Below, in pieces: positions 12,110 through 24,094 of a stretch of DNA of 64,000 bases. The stretch is taken from NCBI GenBank assembly GCA_002077045.2, contig KZ111191.1:7631-71630 (forward strand), read 5' to 3'. Numbering within the stretch: the stretch's first letter is position 1; each line of letters opens with the position of its first letter. The translations under genes and the position numbers were made by a program. Source of the stretch: Rachicladosporium sp. CCFEE 5018. Lineage: Eukaryota; Ascomycota; Dothideomycetes; Cladosporiales; Cladosporiaceae. Under the pieces are notes generated by a model that searched no databases, was not told the origin of the DNA, and saw nothing but the letters and a program-made list of their open reading frames with translations.

Positions 12110-12684
12110 GTTGATTGCTGTCCAAGCAAAGTCTTGTTCGTCCCAAGAATTCTTAACAGGTTAGATTTGCTCGCAACATACTACTCGGCTGTGATCTTGT
12201 GGAAAAGTCACACCCGGCGCCAACGATGGCGCCGGCAATCCGATGCCGAACACGTGGCAAGATAGGAAATCAGAATAGCTACCTGGATCTAGTATCCGAT
12301 ACCGCTTGCCATAACTGCAATCAGTGATGTTGTGGAGGTGAGTGTGGACACGCATTGAAGATCCTATGAGTGGGGGGGGCACATATGGCGTGCTTCAAGT
12401 CGAAGATCGCGAATGAGCTCCGATCGTCACAGCCATTGGACAACATCAACCCAGACATCTCTGAATGCAAGATTAAAGTGGGAATATACTTACTCGTGCA
12501 AGACGAAGAGGTCGCAAGCAGTCTTGGCTGAGATGGGAGCACCTCGGGCTATGTCTGTACGACAAAGGCCCGGAATGCCATGCTACGGTGCGGAAGTTGC
12601 CTGCTGGCGCAAGCTGCAGTGCAGCATTTATTTCCAACACGACCATTCTTGTCATCGAGGCTCATTTGACGAGTTGCGCTCGGA
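12110..12684. promoter_or_regulatory. Shared upstream region, monooxygenase and MFS transporter
   Basis: A 575-bp divergent intergenic stretch holding both promoters. It includes a run of nine G at about 12372-12380 and a short GGCGCC-containing inverted repeat around 12218-12234 (ccggcgccaacgatggcgccgg), which could be a binding site for a dimeric regulator. No coding sequence is seen. Confidence 0.4.
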
Positions 12685-14414
12685 ATGGCAGACCACACAA
12701 CAGACGTAAGCAAGGAAGCCGCGGAGATCTCTTCTAACGATGGCGGATCTGAATCACTGCCACCGACCGCTGCCAGTGACAAGGCTGCGTTCCTGGCAAC
12801 ATTCAGCAGAGCTGAGGACAAGGCGATCATGAAGAAGGTCGATCGCCGCTTCCTGCTTCTCATCGGAATTCTGTACATGACAAAGAATGTGTGCTTCGTC
12901 CAAGATTCGTTACTTCCCCAAGACACCAGCTGACATTCTGCCAGATCGACTACCAGAATGCCGCCAACGTTAAGGTGCTCCAGGTCGGCCAGCCCTCGAA
13001 TGTTTTGAGGGAGCTCAATATTACGCCCAATGCGTATAATTGGGTGCAGTCAATCTACTTTATTGCCTACATCATCTTCGAAGTACCGAGCGTTATTCTG
13101 CTGAAGAAATTCACCCCTCGCCTATGGCAGTCGCGGATCTGCCTGAGCTGGGGAATCGTGCTGGCTTGCCATGCTGCGGTCCAGAACAAGGAATCATTGT
13201 ACACGGTTCGCTTCCTGTTGGGTATGATGGAGGCTGGCATGTTCCCTGGTCTGGCTGCACAACTGACGTCCTGGTACCGATCTGACGAAATGGGGAAGCC
13301 CATCATGTGGATGTTCGGCTGGCAGAATCTCTCCGGCGTCGTCGGATCACTCCTGGCGTACGGGATCTCATACATGAATGGAGTCTGCGGCATGAGTGCT
13401 TGGCGATGGGTCTACCTCCTCGAAGGCATCTACACCATCCTACTCGCCGGTGTAATTTATGTTGTCTCGCCGGACTACCCGAAGTCCCCGAGATCCAGCA
13501 AATGGCTCACTGAGCGTGAGCAGGACTATCTCGAAGCACGTCTATCGGAAAATGCACCTCGAACTGATGAAGCTGCGTTCTCCAAGCAGGAGATCTTTGC
13601 CTCTTTGAAAGATCCGAGGACCTACAGCTTCATGACCAATCAGATTCTGGTCAATCTTGCAGGTTATGGTTTGCAGTGGTATTTGCCGACTATCACCACA
13701 AATCTGGGGTTTGCAGGTCTTCCCCGCAACCAATTGTTGAACATAGGCCCAGCGGGTGCGTCCGTCATCGCGATCATGATCGCAGGCTGGCTGTTGAAGC
13801 AAGCCTATGTTACGAGACCGGCTTTCACACAGCCCATAAACGTCACCATGGTGATCAGCTTCATCCTCTTCTTTACAGTATCCGCGCCGGGCGCCATATA
13901 TGTAGCATGCATCATCGGTACGTAATGGCAGCCAGATTCGACTATCGATCATCTTAGACGCTAACCGGCTCGCAGGCACCATGTCTTCTTCTGTATACTT
14001 CATCCCTTTCTGGGCATGGAGAAGCTCGACATTGGCAGGGGCAACTGGTACGGCATTCACCTTAGCATTGCAGTCTTCCATTGGCCAGATTGGTGGAGTA
14101 AGTCACCCGAGTTCTGTCGTCTTTCGTCTGCTGACCCAGGGTAGGTGATTGGTCCACAACTCTTCCAGTCCAAGTTCGCCCACAACGGCTATAAAACGCC
14201 CTTTGCCATCTGCGCTGCTGCAACAATCGCCGGTTGGGCAGCAAATCTGGTGACGTGGTGGCTAACTCGTAACGTCGAGTGGGATGTTCGACGCATTCGA
14301 AGGCTGCGGATCAAGGCCGAGAAGGAGGGTAAGGTGTATGGCGACGATGATGTACGTTTCTACCAAGAGCGCGACTTCTATCACGGTTTGCGGAAGGATG
14401 AGACGAAGGCGTAG
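12685..14414 (+). CDS. MFS transporter, allantoate/anion-cation permease (Dal5-like) family
   Basis: Four exons: 12685-12888, 12945-13917, 13976-14097 and 14145-14414, introns 56, 58 and 47 bp, all in frame; 522 residues. The soluble N-terminus ends with KAIMKKVDRRFLLLIGILYM, the classic lead-in to helix 1 of this family. Intron 1 falls just before DYQNAANVKV. About 12 membrane segments follow, including SIYFIAYIIFEVPSVILLKKF, RFLLGMMEAGMFPG and ALQSSIGQIGGVIGPQLF. The motif AWRWVYLLEGIYTI and the C-terminal NVEWDVRRIRRL..EKEGKVYGDDDVRFYQERDF are family hallmarks. Likely plasma-membrane proton symport of a small organic acid, vitamin or ureide. It shares its upstream region with the flavin monooxygenase, so it may import that enzyme's substrate. 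Confidence 0.9.
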
Positions 14415-15276
14415 TCGAAATGGATCGGATCGCGGATGCGAACTGCGAAGTAAGAGAGAGCTCTGCTCAGATGCTTAAGCCAAGCAACTAGACGTTTGGA
14501 AAACACCTATCCCAGACGTAGACAGCACTGACTTGCGCCCTTGGCACGTGATCCTATACGTTGCGACTTCATACCTCCTCCTCCCGATTCTCCAGAAGTT
14601 TGAAAGGCGGACGATACTTCTGCCAGTCCAGCCGCAGGAGCGATGTGCAGGATCGCTGCATTTGTGGGAGGTGTAGTGGCAGGATGTGTGTTGATGGCTC
14701 ATGTCGGCCACTCACCCGTGAGTCGTGCCCAATCGCAACTGTGGTCGGTGTGTTTGCGGAAGCATGGTATGCATTTCAGACCACTCGGAGAAGTGAAGAT
14801 GGATCGTTGGCTCGACAACGCTTAATGGGCGAGGCAGCATCGCGTTCCAAGCAATCTGCAGTCGGAAGCGGCATAGCATGAAGTCGTGGATTTCAGCGAA
14901 GCAGCGGCTTTCGCGATACAAGGAAGTGTCGATTTAATCAATACTGCCATCGCGATATGATCTCCGGTCCCCTTCGCCTCCGAACAGCCTGCGAGATCAT
15001 CTTAGGTATCGCGAAGGTCAGCTTGAGACCGAAATCCGGCGTATAGACGGGGCGCTGCCGACGTCGATCCGCTTTGAGGACCTGGTGCACTCCGCAGACT
15101 TCCCACCAGAGTAGCTTGTAAGTGCAAGGCGGGTCCCAGATGGCGTGCTTAGGCTAGCATCGATGTCGGCCATCGCTCTGGGCGATGTTCGTCCGAACAC
15201 ATGGACTCTGTTCTTGTGAAATTGATGAGTCCACTGCAGAATTCCATACATTCGTACACTCGTACAGGTGTTTGTG
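14415..15276. other. Intergenic with a short coding-like relic
   Basis: About 860 bp between the MFS and Baeyer-Villiger genes. Most shows no coding signal. On the plus strand about 14942-15116 an open stretch ends in TAG and reads like the tail of a real protein (RYREGQLETEIRRIDGALP, then TSIRFEDLVHSADFPPE); it has no start. See the separate relic entry. Confidence 0.4.
14942..15116 (+). pseudogene. Possible C-terminal relic of a lost protein gene
   Basis: An open plus-strand frame of about 57 codons bounded upstream by TAA and ending in TAG at about 15114-15116. The translated text is charged and helical (LRDHLRYREGQLETEIRRID) with a hydrophobic/acidic close, unlike chance translations nearby. 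No ATG, upstream exon or family is recognised. A regulatory protein lost from the catabolic cluster is possible, but this is a guess. Confidence 0.25.
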
Positions 15277-17110
15277 ATGGCTTCTTTGGAGTTGGAGGGC
15301 TTTCTTCCCGTGGACGGTGGGGCGCCTGAGGCATCAACTTCTGAGCTCATCATCTGGCAACACGATCGACACGAACACATCTGCAGACGACAACGAATGG
15401 TCATATCCCCATCCAACGGACTACAAGCTTACAGAAGCACCGATAGATCAGATTCGAAAGGTACGTGTGGCAGTGATCGGCGCTGGTCTCACCGGCATCA
15501 CAGCTGGTGTACTACTACCAGCCAAGGTCCCTGGCATCGATCTCCACATCTTCGAAAAGAACTCTGACGTTGGCGGCACATGGCTCGAGAACCGCTATCC
15601 AGGAGTTCGCTGTGACATCCCCGCACATGTGTATCAATCCACCTTCTCTCCCAACACTCAATGGAGTGAAGAGTATGCACAGGGTGCCGAGATCCTGGAG
15701 TACTGGAAGTCTGTAGCAAAGACACACGACGTGTATCCCAAAGTTCGCTTCGATACTAAAGTGCTGGGCGCTTACTGGCAGCCCGATGTAGCCCAATGGA
15801 GACTGGAAGTTCGGAGTGTAGCAAGTGGCGAATCTAGCACCCAGCACTTTGACTTCCTGCTCACTGCGATTGGCCACTTCCACGAGTGGAAGCTACCGGA
15901 GTACCCAGGAATCGATCGATTCAAGGGTACTCTGATGCACTCGTCTGGATGGCATCCAGCTTTTGATCCGAAGGGCAAGCGCATTGCCACTATTGGCAAC
16001 GGTGCGAGTGGCATCCAAGTTACGACCGAGATTCGTAAAGTCGCTGCACATATCGACCATTATGCACGAAGCAGGACATGGATAGCAGGTGCATTTCAAT
16101 CAGGTGCAACCGATCGAAAGGATACTCCGATCCCTATCATGCAAGAAGAGCGGCAGTCCTTCGAGGATCCAGCGGTGTATCTCGAATATCGCAAGAAGAA
16201 AGAGGGTAGCTTCTGGAGAGCATTTAGCTCTCAATTGGCGGACTCCGAGTCTTCAAAAACAGCACGTGATAATTTCATCGAGCTAATGCGGAAGCGATCG
16301 GTCGTGGACCCGACCCTGATCGACAAGCTGATTCCAGACTTTCCACCGCACTGCCGTCGTCTTACGCCTGGTCCAGGCTATATTGAAGCCCTCACGCAGT
16401 TAAATCTGACATTCATTCAGACGCCAATCAAGGAATTCACCGAATATGGCATCGTCACAGTGGATGGCGTCCATCGACCTGTAGACACTGTCGTTGCTTC
16501 GACCGGCGCCAACACTCACTTCGCGCCGCCGTTCCCTATCGTCGCAGGCGACGTAGATCTTGCGCGGGATTGGAAGCATGATGGTGCCTTTGGGTTCCCA
16601 TACACATATCTTGGGCTTGCCACGCCAGGGATGCCCAACTTAGCATTCCTGCTGGGATCCAATGCAGCTGGACCATCCGGTACTGTCCCGCATGCCGTTG
16701 AGGTTTCTATCACTTATATCGCCAAGATCTTGCGCAAAATGTCGACGCAAGGTATTCGGAGTATCACACCTTCCAAGGCAGCAGCTGATGACTTTGTCAC
16801 CTACTGTGACGCATTCTTTCCTCGAACCAACCTCGCCCAACGATGCGCTTCTTGGTCTAACGGGGGTCAACCAGGTGCGCGAATCCATGGTCACTGGCCA
16901 GGTAGCGCGGCTCACGTCACCATCGTCCGCAGGGAGCCGCGTTGGGAGGACTGGGAGTATGAGTACGTTCGGCCAGAGAACCGCTCCTCGTACTTCGGCA
17001 TTGGCTGGACCAAGGCTGAGCAGGATCCTGAGAGAGATATGACGGTCTACCTGCGGCTGCCGACCGAGAATGACTTGAGGGACTTGCACGAGCGTTGGTG
17101 GGACCTGTGA
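15277..17110 (+). CDS. Baeyer-Villiger-type flavin monooxygenase (FAD/NADPH)
   Basis: Predicted exons 15277-15316 and 15387-17110 with a 70-bp intron; 587 residues. The long second frame has no ATG near its beginning, and splicing gives MASLELEGFLPVDD-DNEWSYPHPTDYKL. The first Rossmann motif GAGLTG lies at residues 45-50 (AVIGAGLTGITAG), then EKNSDVGGTW, ENRYPGVRCDIPAHVYQ, the BVMO-type fingerprint FKGTLMHSSGWHP and a second Rossmann motif (IATIGNGASGIQ). The enzyme inserts oxygen next to a ketone, giving an ester or lactone, or oxygenates a related substrate. Many such fungal enzymes act on steroids, cyclic ketones or polyketides; the substrate here is not inferable. It lies between an MFS transporter and an SDR, a catabolic or secondary-metabolite-like setting. 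Confidence 0.87.
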
Positions 17111-17185
17111 GGCGTACTGTACAATTGAACGATGAACAAAGTCTATAGATGGATTGCACCACTGGCACGCCCGATCTGTCCATCA

Positions 17186-17926
17186 TTAGCATTGGTCGTA
17201 GTCGGATAGCGTCATACTCACATGTCGAGGTACCTCGTCATCAAGGTCATCAGGTCCCCAGTCGTCTTCGCTATCCTGTCTGCTCTGACTTTGCTTGATA
17301 ACATCGTAGGCACACGACACGACGTTCAGTGTACTGTTCCCGAGTCGTGAACTTCGCAGACCGGCTCTACGTTCGGGTGACACTCACGCAGCAAGAAATG
17401 CGATGAATTTCAGAAGGCCCATCCAATCGCGATTTGGCGGTGCTCCCATTGCAACCGCTACCATCACGACTCCTACCGCAAGGTGACCCAATACAGTCAC
17501 GGTAGTAGTGACGAAGCTTCGCGTACTTTTCTGCTCTAACGTGAGACTCATATTGGCCGTTTCCAGCTTCCGCAGCGCGCCGAAAGCGACTCCATCGATA
17601 ACAGCGCAGATCATGCTAGTAGCACTACACAGCCAGGCAAATTTGACTTCGTCACCGTTCGAAAAGCTCAAAGGCCTGGTGACGAAGACGGCTGCGCCGG
17701 TGAACATGAGAGCGAAGCTAGAGAATATCGTTAAGACGTGAACCAGAAGCCATTGTTTCGAGGAGTTCAAGAGGTAGGCTGAGATGTTAGGACGCGTGAC
17801 TCTGCTGATATTGTGTCGGATATGCACAGGGGGCGCCGTACTTGGAATGGTCTGCTCGCTCTCGTTGGGCAGTGCTGAGTATGCTGGTGGGAAGGACCAG
17901 GAGCGTACCGTTCCAACGAGCTTCAT
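17186..17926 (-). CDS. Small four-helix membrane protein, unknown
   Basis: Exons 17926-17388 and 17333-17186 (intron 54 bp); 228 residues. A 55-residue N-terminal tail precedes four hydrophobic segments: LLVHVLTIFSSFALMFTGAAV, FAWLCSATSMICAVIDGVAF, FVTTTVTVLGHLAVGVVMVA and, across the splice, LKFIAFLAA-TLNVVSCAYDV. The tail is acidic (DSEDDWGPDDLDDEVP). The layout resembles MARVEL-like or other small fungal four-helix proteins, but no diagnostic motif is visible. It is convergent with the Baeyer-Villiger gene (75 bp apart). Confidence 0.62.
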
Positions 17927-19204
17927 CGTAATGTGGAAGGAACCCGGTTGCTCTACATGTAGGAATGCCTAGAATGGTCATGAACGGTCGGCCACTATAA
18001 TGGGTTGTTCGGGATGCGGCTGGGGAGACCGGCGCCGGATGCAGCTTAGTACCACTGTTTGCAGTGAGCTGTGCCCCCGCCGCTGCGGAGCACTCGGGAA
18101 TGCTATTGAACGAGGAAATAGGTCTAAGAAGGCACTACGCCTACGCAAACAGGCTATATCACGTGTAGCAAATCTTCGTAGACATATTACCTTATAACCT
18201 TGCTTCTACGTATCCGATAGTCCCGAAGAAGTCGTAGAGACTATAATCGCGCGTAGAATACTAAGAAATCCCTTAAGTTCGCTAGATTACACCCGATAGT
18301 CACGTGCTTTCCGAGACGCTCCGAGTTGTCCCCGATAAACTCCTTTTACCTTAGTATACGCATAATAGAGGCCCTCAATAGGTCGAAAGGGGTAACGAGC
18401 AACGTGATTGATATTTTAGAGCATAGCTATAGTGTATCTATAGCATTTAGAGCGACCTATCGCGTGCTGTCGCTGCTACTGATCGAATGTCTAACCTGCA
18501 GGTCCTCCGAAGTCTCCGCAGCGGAGGTGGCACAGCTTATTGCAAACAGTGGTAAGCATGTCGCTCACTCTAACTATCCTGCATCGCTTCCGTGCGGTCT
18601 CGACATGCCGCAGAGAGGGTGTAGCCAGTGCGTGTTTTGGTCTCGTCCCGTCCTTACAGCAAATATCTTAGCGAGGCGTACATTGACGACCTCTGGAGTT
18701 ACTAGAGCTTACACATCTTGCGGACGCATGGTGGCGCTGGGCTACTTTGCGGAGTGCTGCCGCCGGGTGCGCGTATGCGGCCGCATCTTGAGAGAGTTCG
18801 ATTTTCGTGAAGCTCCAAGCTCATCGACCGCGCACGGTACGATTGTCTTCACAAGGATCGAGCTCGATGTAGCCTGCATTACGCGGAGTTTAGCGGCGTA
18901 AAACCTACACTCGTACATCATCCGCTCACCTTTCCCTTACCTCCATCTCAACGCAATGGGTTCGGCTGCAGTGCACCATAAGGCCATGCTACACATATTG
19001 ACAGGCTTAACACCGCAGGCAACGGCTTGGAGGTAGATATTTCAGAGGTTTCCGTTGCTCATTTCCTCATCCTCAATAGCATCATACATCTCACTTTCAT
19101 CTGTTCATTCACGACCGCTGCGAAATTTATACTGAAGCCAACACAAAACAGTTGATCTTTGCCTGCGACTTCTCGACCAACTGACTGCCCGATACTCAAT
19201 CACC
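17927..19204. other. Intergenic with a TpA-rich, repeat-relic-like block
   Basis: About 1.3 kb without a supported gene. Roughly 18110-18470 is strikingly rich in TA dinucleotides and stop codons on both strands, unlike the flanks. Then 18470-18900 is ordinary GC-rich sequence with an open frame that resembles nothing known, and 18950-19204 is a C/A-rich leader of the SDR gene. Confidence 0.5.
18110..18470. repeat. Possible repeat-induced-point-mutation (RIP) relic
   Basis: The block is dense in TpA (tagc, tata, ctatag, gtagac and similar), poor in CpA/TpG for its composition, and full of stops, as expected when CpA is turned into TpA on both strands of a duplicated sequence. A short stretch translates to SPEEVVETIIARRILRNPLS before stops, hinting that it was once coding. 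No transposon ends, target-site duplication or second copy is visible in the window. Confidence 0.35.
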
Positions 19205-20301
19205 ATGCCTGCCCCAAAGACCCCATACCAGCCCTACGCCTCGGTCCACCAGAAGACTAATGGTCCCGGCGACGCCCGTCCTACAGCTCTTCAAGTAATC
19301 AAAGACGAGAACGCCATCGATGCTCACCGCGGTCGTGTCTTTTTGATTACGGGCACATCTTCTGGACTCGGTGTCGAGACTGCCCGCGCACTGTACGAGA
19401 CTGGTGCCACGCTCTACCTGTCTGCACGCCAGATCCCGAAGCTCGTGAAGGTCGTGGATGATATTGTAGCTAACGGCAAGCTGGAGGGCGTTCCCAGACC
19501 GGAGATTCTGGAGATGCATCTCGACTCACTTGAGAGTGTGAGGAAGGCTGCTGAGGAGTTCAAGGGGAGGAGCGATAGGCTGGATGTGCTGATTTGCAAT
19601 GCTGGTCAGTCTACGAATGATGTTTCCCTTGGAGCCATCAGAGCTAACATTCAATCACAGGTGTCATGGCAGCGCCCTTAAGCAAGACCCAAGACGGCCT
19701 AGAGACGCAGTGGGGCACGAATCACGCAGCCCACTTCCTTCTCTTCCAGCTGCTCAAGCCACTCATGCTCGCCACCGCAGCAAAGAGTGGACAAGACGCA
19801 CGAGTGGTCGCGACTTCTTCCGTCGGCCACCGCTACGGTGGTGTCCGCCTCGATGACATCAATTGGGAGGACGGCAGCTATGACAAGTGGAAGGCCTACG
19901 GTCAAAGCAAAACCTCAAACATCTACATGTCCAACGCCATCGACCGTCGCTACGGCTCCAAGGGCCTGCACGCCACCTCCGCTCACCCCGGCGGCATCAT
20001 GACCGAGCTCTCCCGCCACACCACTCAGGATGACTGGAGTCGAGCCGGTCTCGACATGGAGGAGCTGGCAGCAATCTTCAAGTCACCTGAGCAAGGTGCC
20101 GCGACGCAGACTTGGGCTGCTATTGCTAAGCACTTTGAGGGTCATGGAGGAGTGTATTTGGAGGATGTCGGGGAGGCTGCCCCAGTGAAGGAGGGTGCTG
20201 TGGCGGCTGCTCCGGGATATGCTGGGTATGCTTATGACGAGGAGAAGGAGGAGAGGTTGTGGCAGTTGAGCTGTAAGGTTGTTGGTGTTGAGGAGGATTG
20301 A
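19205..20301 (+). CDS. Short-chain dehydrogenase/reductase (retinol-dehydrogenase-like)
   Basis: Exons 19205-19604 and 19661-20301 (intron 56 bp); 346 residues. The start has a good fungal context (caccATGcc). The cofactor motif TGTSSGLG (from ITGTSSGLGVETAR), the NAG motif spanning the intron (ICNAG-VMAAP), a catalytic serine region (VVATSSVGH) and the active-site YGQSK are all in place. SAHPGGIMTEL follows as expected. Such enzymes oxidise or reduce alcohols and ketones with NAD(P). The position downstream of a Baeyer-Villiger enzyme would fit a ketone/alcohol step of the same pathway, but a 2-kb interval lies between them, so shared function is only a suggestion. Confidence 0.88.
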
Positions 20302-20910
20302 AGGCGGATGTATGCGATCTGGCTTTCGATCGAATGTTGTTTGTAGGGAGTGATGGCTAATCAGGGATGGTCCTGCTCTCAACCACGTGTGAACGTTTCT
20401 AGAATCAGGTCGTTCCACAGCTTCAACCGCTGACCTGTCCGAGCGTGAAGTTACCCAGTTCAGCGGCGTACTTTGTGATCGCACGGAGGTCACCTTTCAG
20501 CAACCCCAAAGCCATGATCTGATATACTCAGCAGCGCCATGCTTGCTGTTATCGAGCGGAACGTCTCGATCACTCTTGTCTTTACTATCGGCACGGAGAT
20601 TCGATTGACGAATGTCTTGCGTACCGAGCTGTTCCACCCCTGTACACTCCAGAAGCGACCGTTGTTCGCCGACCGTGCGTGACGCCACGGCTCGAGCGCC
20701 ACACCATCCGAATGGAACCAGATCATCGTTCGACATCATCTACACTTTCCGCCCGTGTATTGGCAGCGCGAACCTCGGCTTCCTCTATTTTCGTAGATCT
20801 GCATACTTCGCTTGAAGAAGTTGCCGTATTATCTCGCAATCCTTCGATGTTCTCAGCCCCAGCTGCTCCGGCGCGCTCATCGCAACACTGTCTGAGGTCT
20901 CGCTAGCAGC
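20302..20910. other. Intergenic, upstream of the Boi-type gene
   Basis: A 609-bp stretch with no supported gene; it should contain the SDR 3' UTR and the promoter and long leader of the SH3-SAM-PH gene. Confidence 0.45.
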
Positions 20911-23900
20911 ATGGCGGGACTCATTGCGGCCATGATGTCGACTGGTGTGAAGGTGGAGGCGAAGCCAGGGTCGATCTTGCTAGTGGTACATGACTTCGTT
21001 GCGCGTAGTGCGGATGAGCTGAGCCTGGCGAAGGGGGACCGAATTGAGCTGATCGAGAGGGACGATGACTTTGGCGACGGCTGGTTTCTGGGACGGCATT
21101 TGATCAACGGGAACACCGGACTCTTTCCGGAAGGTCAGTGGAATGCTGGGGAGAGCAGCGGCATAGATGAGAGATTCAAAGGCTGACGAGATGACAGTGT
21201 ACACGACTCCGGCGCCGAAGGGGACTTTGACCAACGGGCGTTCCCTATCATCTGACAGCACAGCAACAATCGGCACGCCCTACGATGCTACGTCTCCGGC
21301 AAAACCGCCTCAGCAGATATCTCCGGTCACCTCGAAACCGCCACAACTGCAGCGACCAGCCAGTGCAAGTGCCTCAAGTCCCAGCACGAGCAGTCCCATG
21401 TCGCAAATTCACCCTTCACTCCGAACCTCGCTACCGAATGACCCATCGTCATATGCCAGCATGCAGTCGCCCGTCATGAACGAGACGCTGAGCGTAATCA
21501 ATGAGCATATTGTCGACATGAACACGCCTCGGACGTCGTACTCCAACGCGCCCAACAATCGCGATACAATGGCTTCGATGGGTTCAGTGTACAGCAATCA
21601 GCCGTTGAATCGCATGTCATACGTTCCTGGGCACGAGACGGACGAAGAGGATATGCATCTTCACTCTGAAGCGGAGGTGATGTCATGGAGTCCGGAGCGC
21701 GTCGCAGAATATCTGGAAGATAATGGAGTGGAGAGATCGCATTGCGATGTCTTCCGCGAGCAAGAGATCTCTGGAGACGTTCTGTTGGCTATGGAGCAGA
21801 GCAGTGTATTTATGAAGGAGTTTGACCTTGGACCCGTGGGGAGGCGACTGCGGACTTGGCACAAGATCAAGAGTCTACAGGACGAGACACAGATGAGTGC
21901 TGCAAGCCACAGCGGTGGGCCAAAGAGCGTATCAGAATACTCTGTAGGTGGTGCTCCAGCAGACGACACAGCTAACGCTGGTGCCAACGATCTGGGCAGG
22001 ACTCGGAGTACTAGCGCTGCATCGGCACTTCCTCGAGGTCTTGCGACAGGGCGGCAGAGCATGGTGGAGCCTTATCAGCGAAGCAGCACGATGCAGAGCT
22101 ACACGCAGCCGCAGTCTGCGACAACAAGCTCAGCAGTATCACCACTACAATCTATGACTTCATTCTCGCGACCAGAGAACGCATATCGACCGTCGGCACA
22201 CAACATCAGGACGATGAACCACACGAAGCGACACTCGAGCGTGGGAAGCATAGAGTCAACCATCGCAAACTCGATCACGTCTTCTCGAGTCGGCCACCGA
22301 AAGCAGCCATCGATCGACTCGAAGTGGCAGCCGCCGAGTGCACCAACGAACGGTGGAACCGCTAATCACAACCACACAGCGAGCTCAAGCTCGGCGCATC
22401 CATTGAGTAACTTGCAAACTAATCCTACGACATCCTCACCCTCTTCGCCAGGCGACCTCGACAAAGGCTACTTTTCATCGAACGAGCTGGAGAACAGGAA
22501 TAAGCCTGCAAAGCCGAACGTCCTACAAAAGAAGTCACTTTCTACCGCCGCGACCCCATCAGAGTCTCGCACGAACAGTATGTTGCAGCAGCCAATCAGC
22601 GCTGCGTGCACGCCAGCACAGACGAACGAGCCATCCCGAGAACCTGTCAGTCCTGTAGCATCGACCCGATTCTCCGCCGCTACGACTGCAGTCGCTTCCA
22701 AGTTCGGGAGTCTCAGAACATTGAGTACTCCTGCACTTGAGAATAAGGCAATGGCCACACAGGAGGAGACTCCAGTGGTAACGAAGCTTGAGTACAACAC
22801 ACCGTCAACGCTCAATGCTATCGCATCAAGTCCGACCACTACCAGTGGCGCCAGTGACACTTCAAGCATCAAGCCTACAAGAAGTCCAACAGTCCCTCAA
22901 CTGCCGTTCTTCATTACGAAGTCAAAGGTCAAGGCGCTCCGTGCTACCAGCGAACGTGTGACTCCTGATGAGAAGATTGCTGTTACACCTTCACCCACAT
23001 CGATACCCAGCCCTGTCAAGGACGCTGCGCAAGACTCGCCAGGCGGGCGGACCGGCAGCACGACGCCAAGTACGGAAGCAAGGAGCTTCGACATGGGCAA
23101 GTCGAACACAAGGACTTCCTCAGGCTCTGGAAGTCTCATGCCACCACCTGCTAGCACGCGAAGCAGACCGCAGCGGAAAGCTAAGAAGGAAACATCTGCA
23201 TACACCAGAGGTCTTTTGAAGGTACCGCCTGCCGAGCAGATGAAGGACTGCGACTACTCTGGCTGGATGAAGAAGAAGTCAGGCTCGCTGATGACGACCT
23301 GGAAGCCACGTCTGTTCGTGTTGAAAGGTCGAAGACTGTCATACTACTACTCTGAGCATGATACTGAAGAGAAGGGTCTGATTGATATCTCTTTCCACAA
23401 TGTCCTAGCTGCGCAGAACGAAAAGCTCACTGGACTTCACGCAACTGTGACCGGTGCAGCAGGCAGTCCATCAAGCCCCACAGGCGCCCACACACCCACG
23501 AATGCCGAGCAAGATCTGAAAGACCACCCTGTTCCAACGAGCGAGAATGGTGACGGCATTTTCATCTTCAAGCTCACGCCTCCCAAGTCGGGCCGAGGCG
23601 TGACCTTCACGAAGCCAACAGTGCACTACTTCGCGGTCAACAGCCGCCAGGAAGGCCGACTCTGGATGGCTGCGCTGATGAAGGCTGTGATTGATCGAGA
23701 CCAGGATGGTGTGGTGACCACAACCTATAATCAGAAGACCATCTCGCTTGCTCGAGCAAGGGCGAGGAAGGAACGACCGCCTGCACTGCAAGAAGAGGGC
23801 ATGACTGCTTTGCCTCAACAAGACATCGCTGAGCTCGACGGTGGCCATGACAGCAGGAGTAGTGTCGTGATCAATGAGAAGAACGGGCTTGGCATAGAAG

Positions 23901-24094
23901 GTCTGAACGGCGATTCTGTGACTGGTGCTGAGAAGAGCAGTCTCCCTGTCGGCATGGAGGACAGCACTGTTTCGACAACGCCCGACGAGAGCAAATCTGT
24001 GGCGCCTAGCTCGATCTTTACCGCGAGCGATCTGGACAGCGCGATTCTTACTGAGCAGGAGAGGGAGGCGATCGCTATGCATGCGCCGAGCTGA
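20911..24094 (+). CDS. Boi1/Boi2-type polarity protein (SH3-SAM-PH)
   Basis: Exons 20911-21133 and 21198-24094 (intron 64 bp, inside the SH3 domain); 1039 residues. The SH3 domain covers about residues 20-80 (VVHDFVARSADELSLAKGDR .. GWFLGRHLINGNTGLFPE-VYT). A SAM domain lies near 236-302 (SWSPERVAEYLEDNGVERS). A long Ser/Thr/Pro-rich linker follows, then a PH domain from about 760 to 905 (YSGWMKKKSGSLMTTWKPRLFVLKG .. HYFAVNSRQEGRLWM). This exact order is that of yeast Boi1/Boi2, which act with Cdc42, Bem1 and the exocyst at the plasma membrane during polarised growth. The linker contains proline-rich segments that could bind other SH3 proteins. In a filamentous fungus it should mark hyphal tips and septa. 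Confident assignment. Confidence 0.93.

Noticed and set aside
18326..18901. A 191-codon plus-strand frame near the TpA-rich block
   Set aside because: It has no ATG at its beginning, and its translation shows no domain or natural composition; half lies in the suspected RIP relic.
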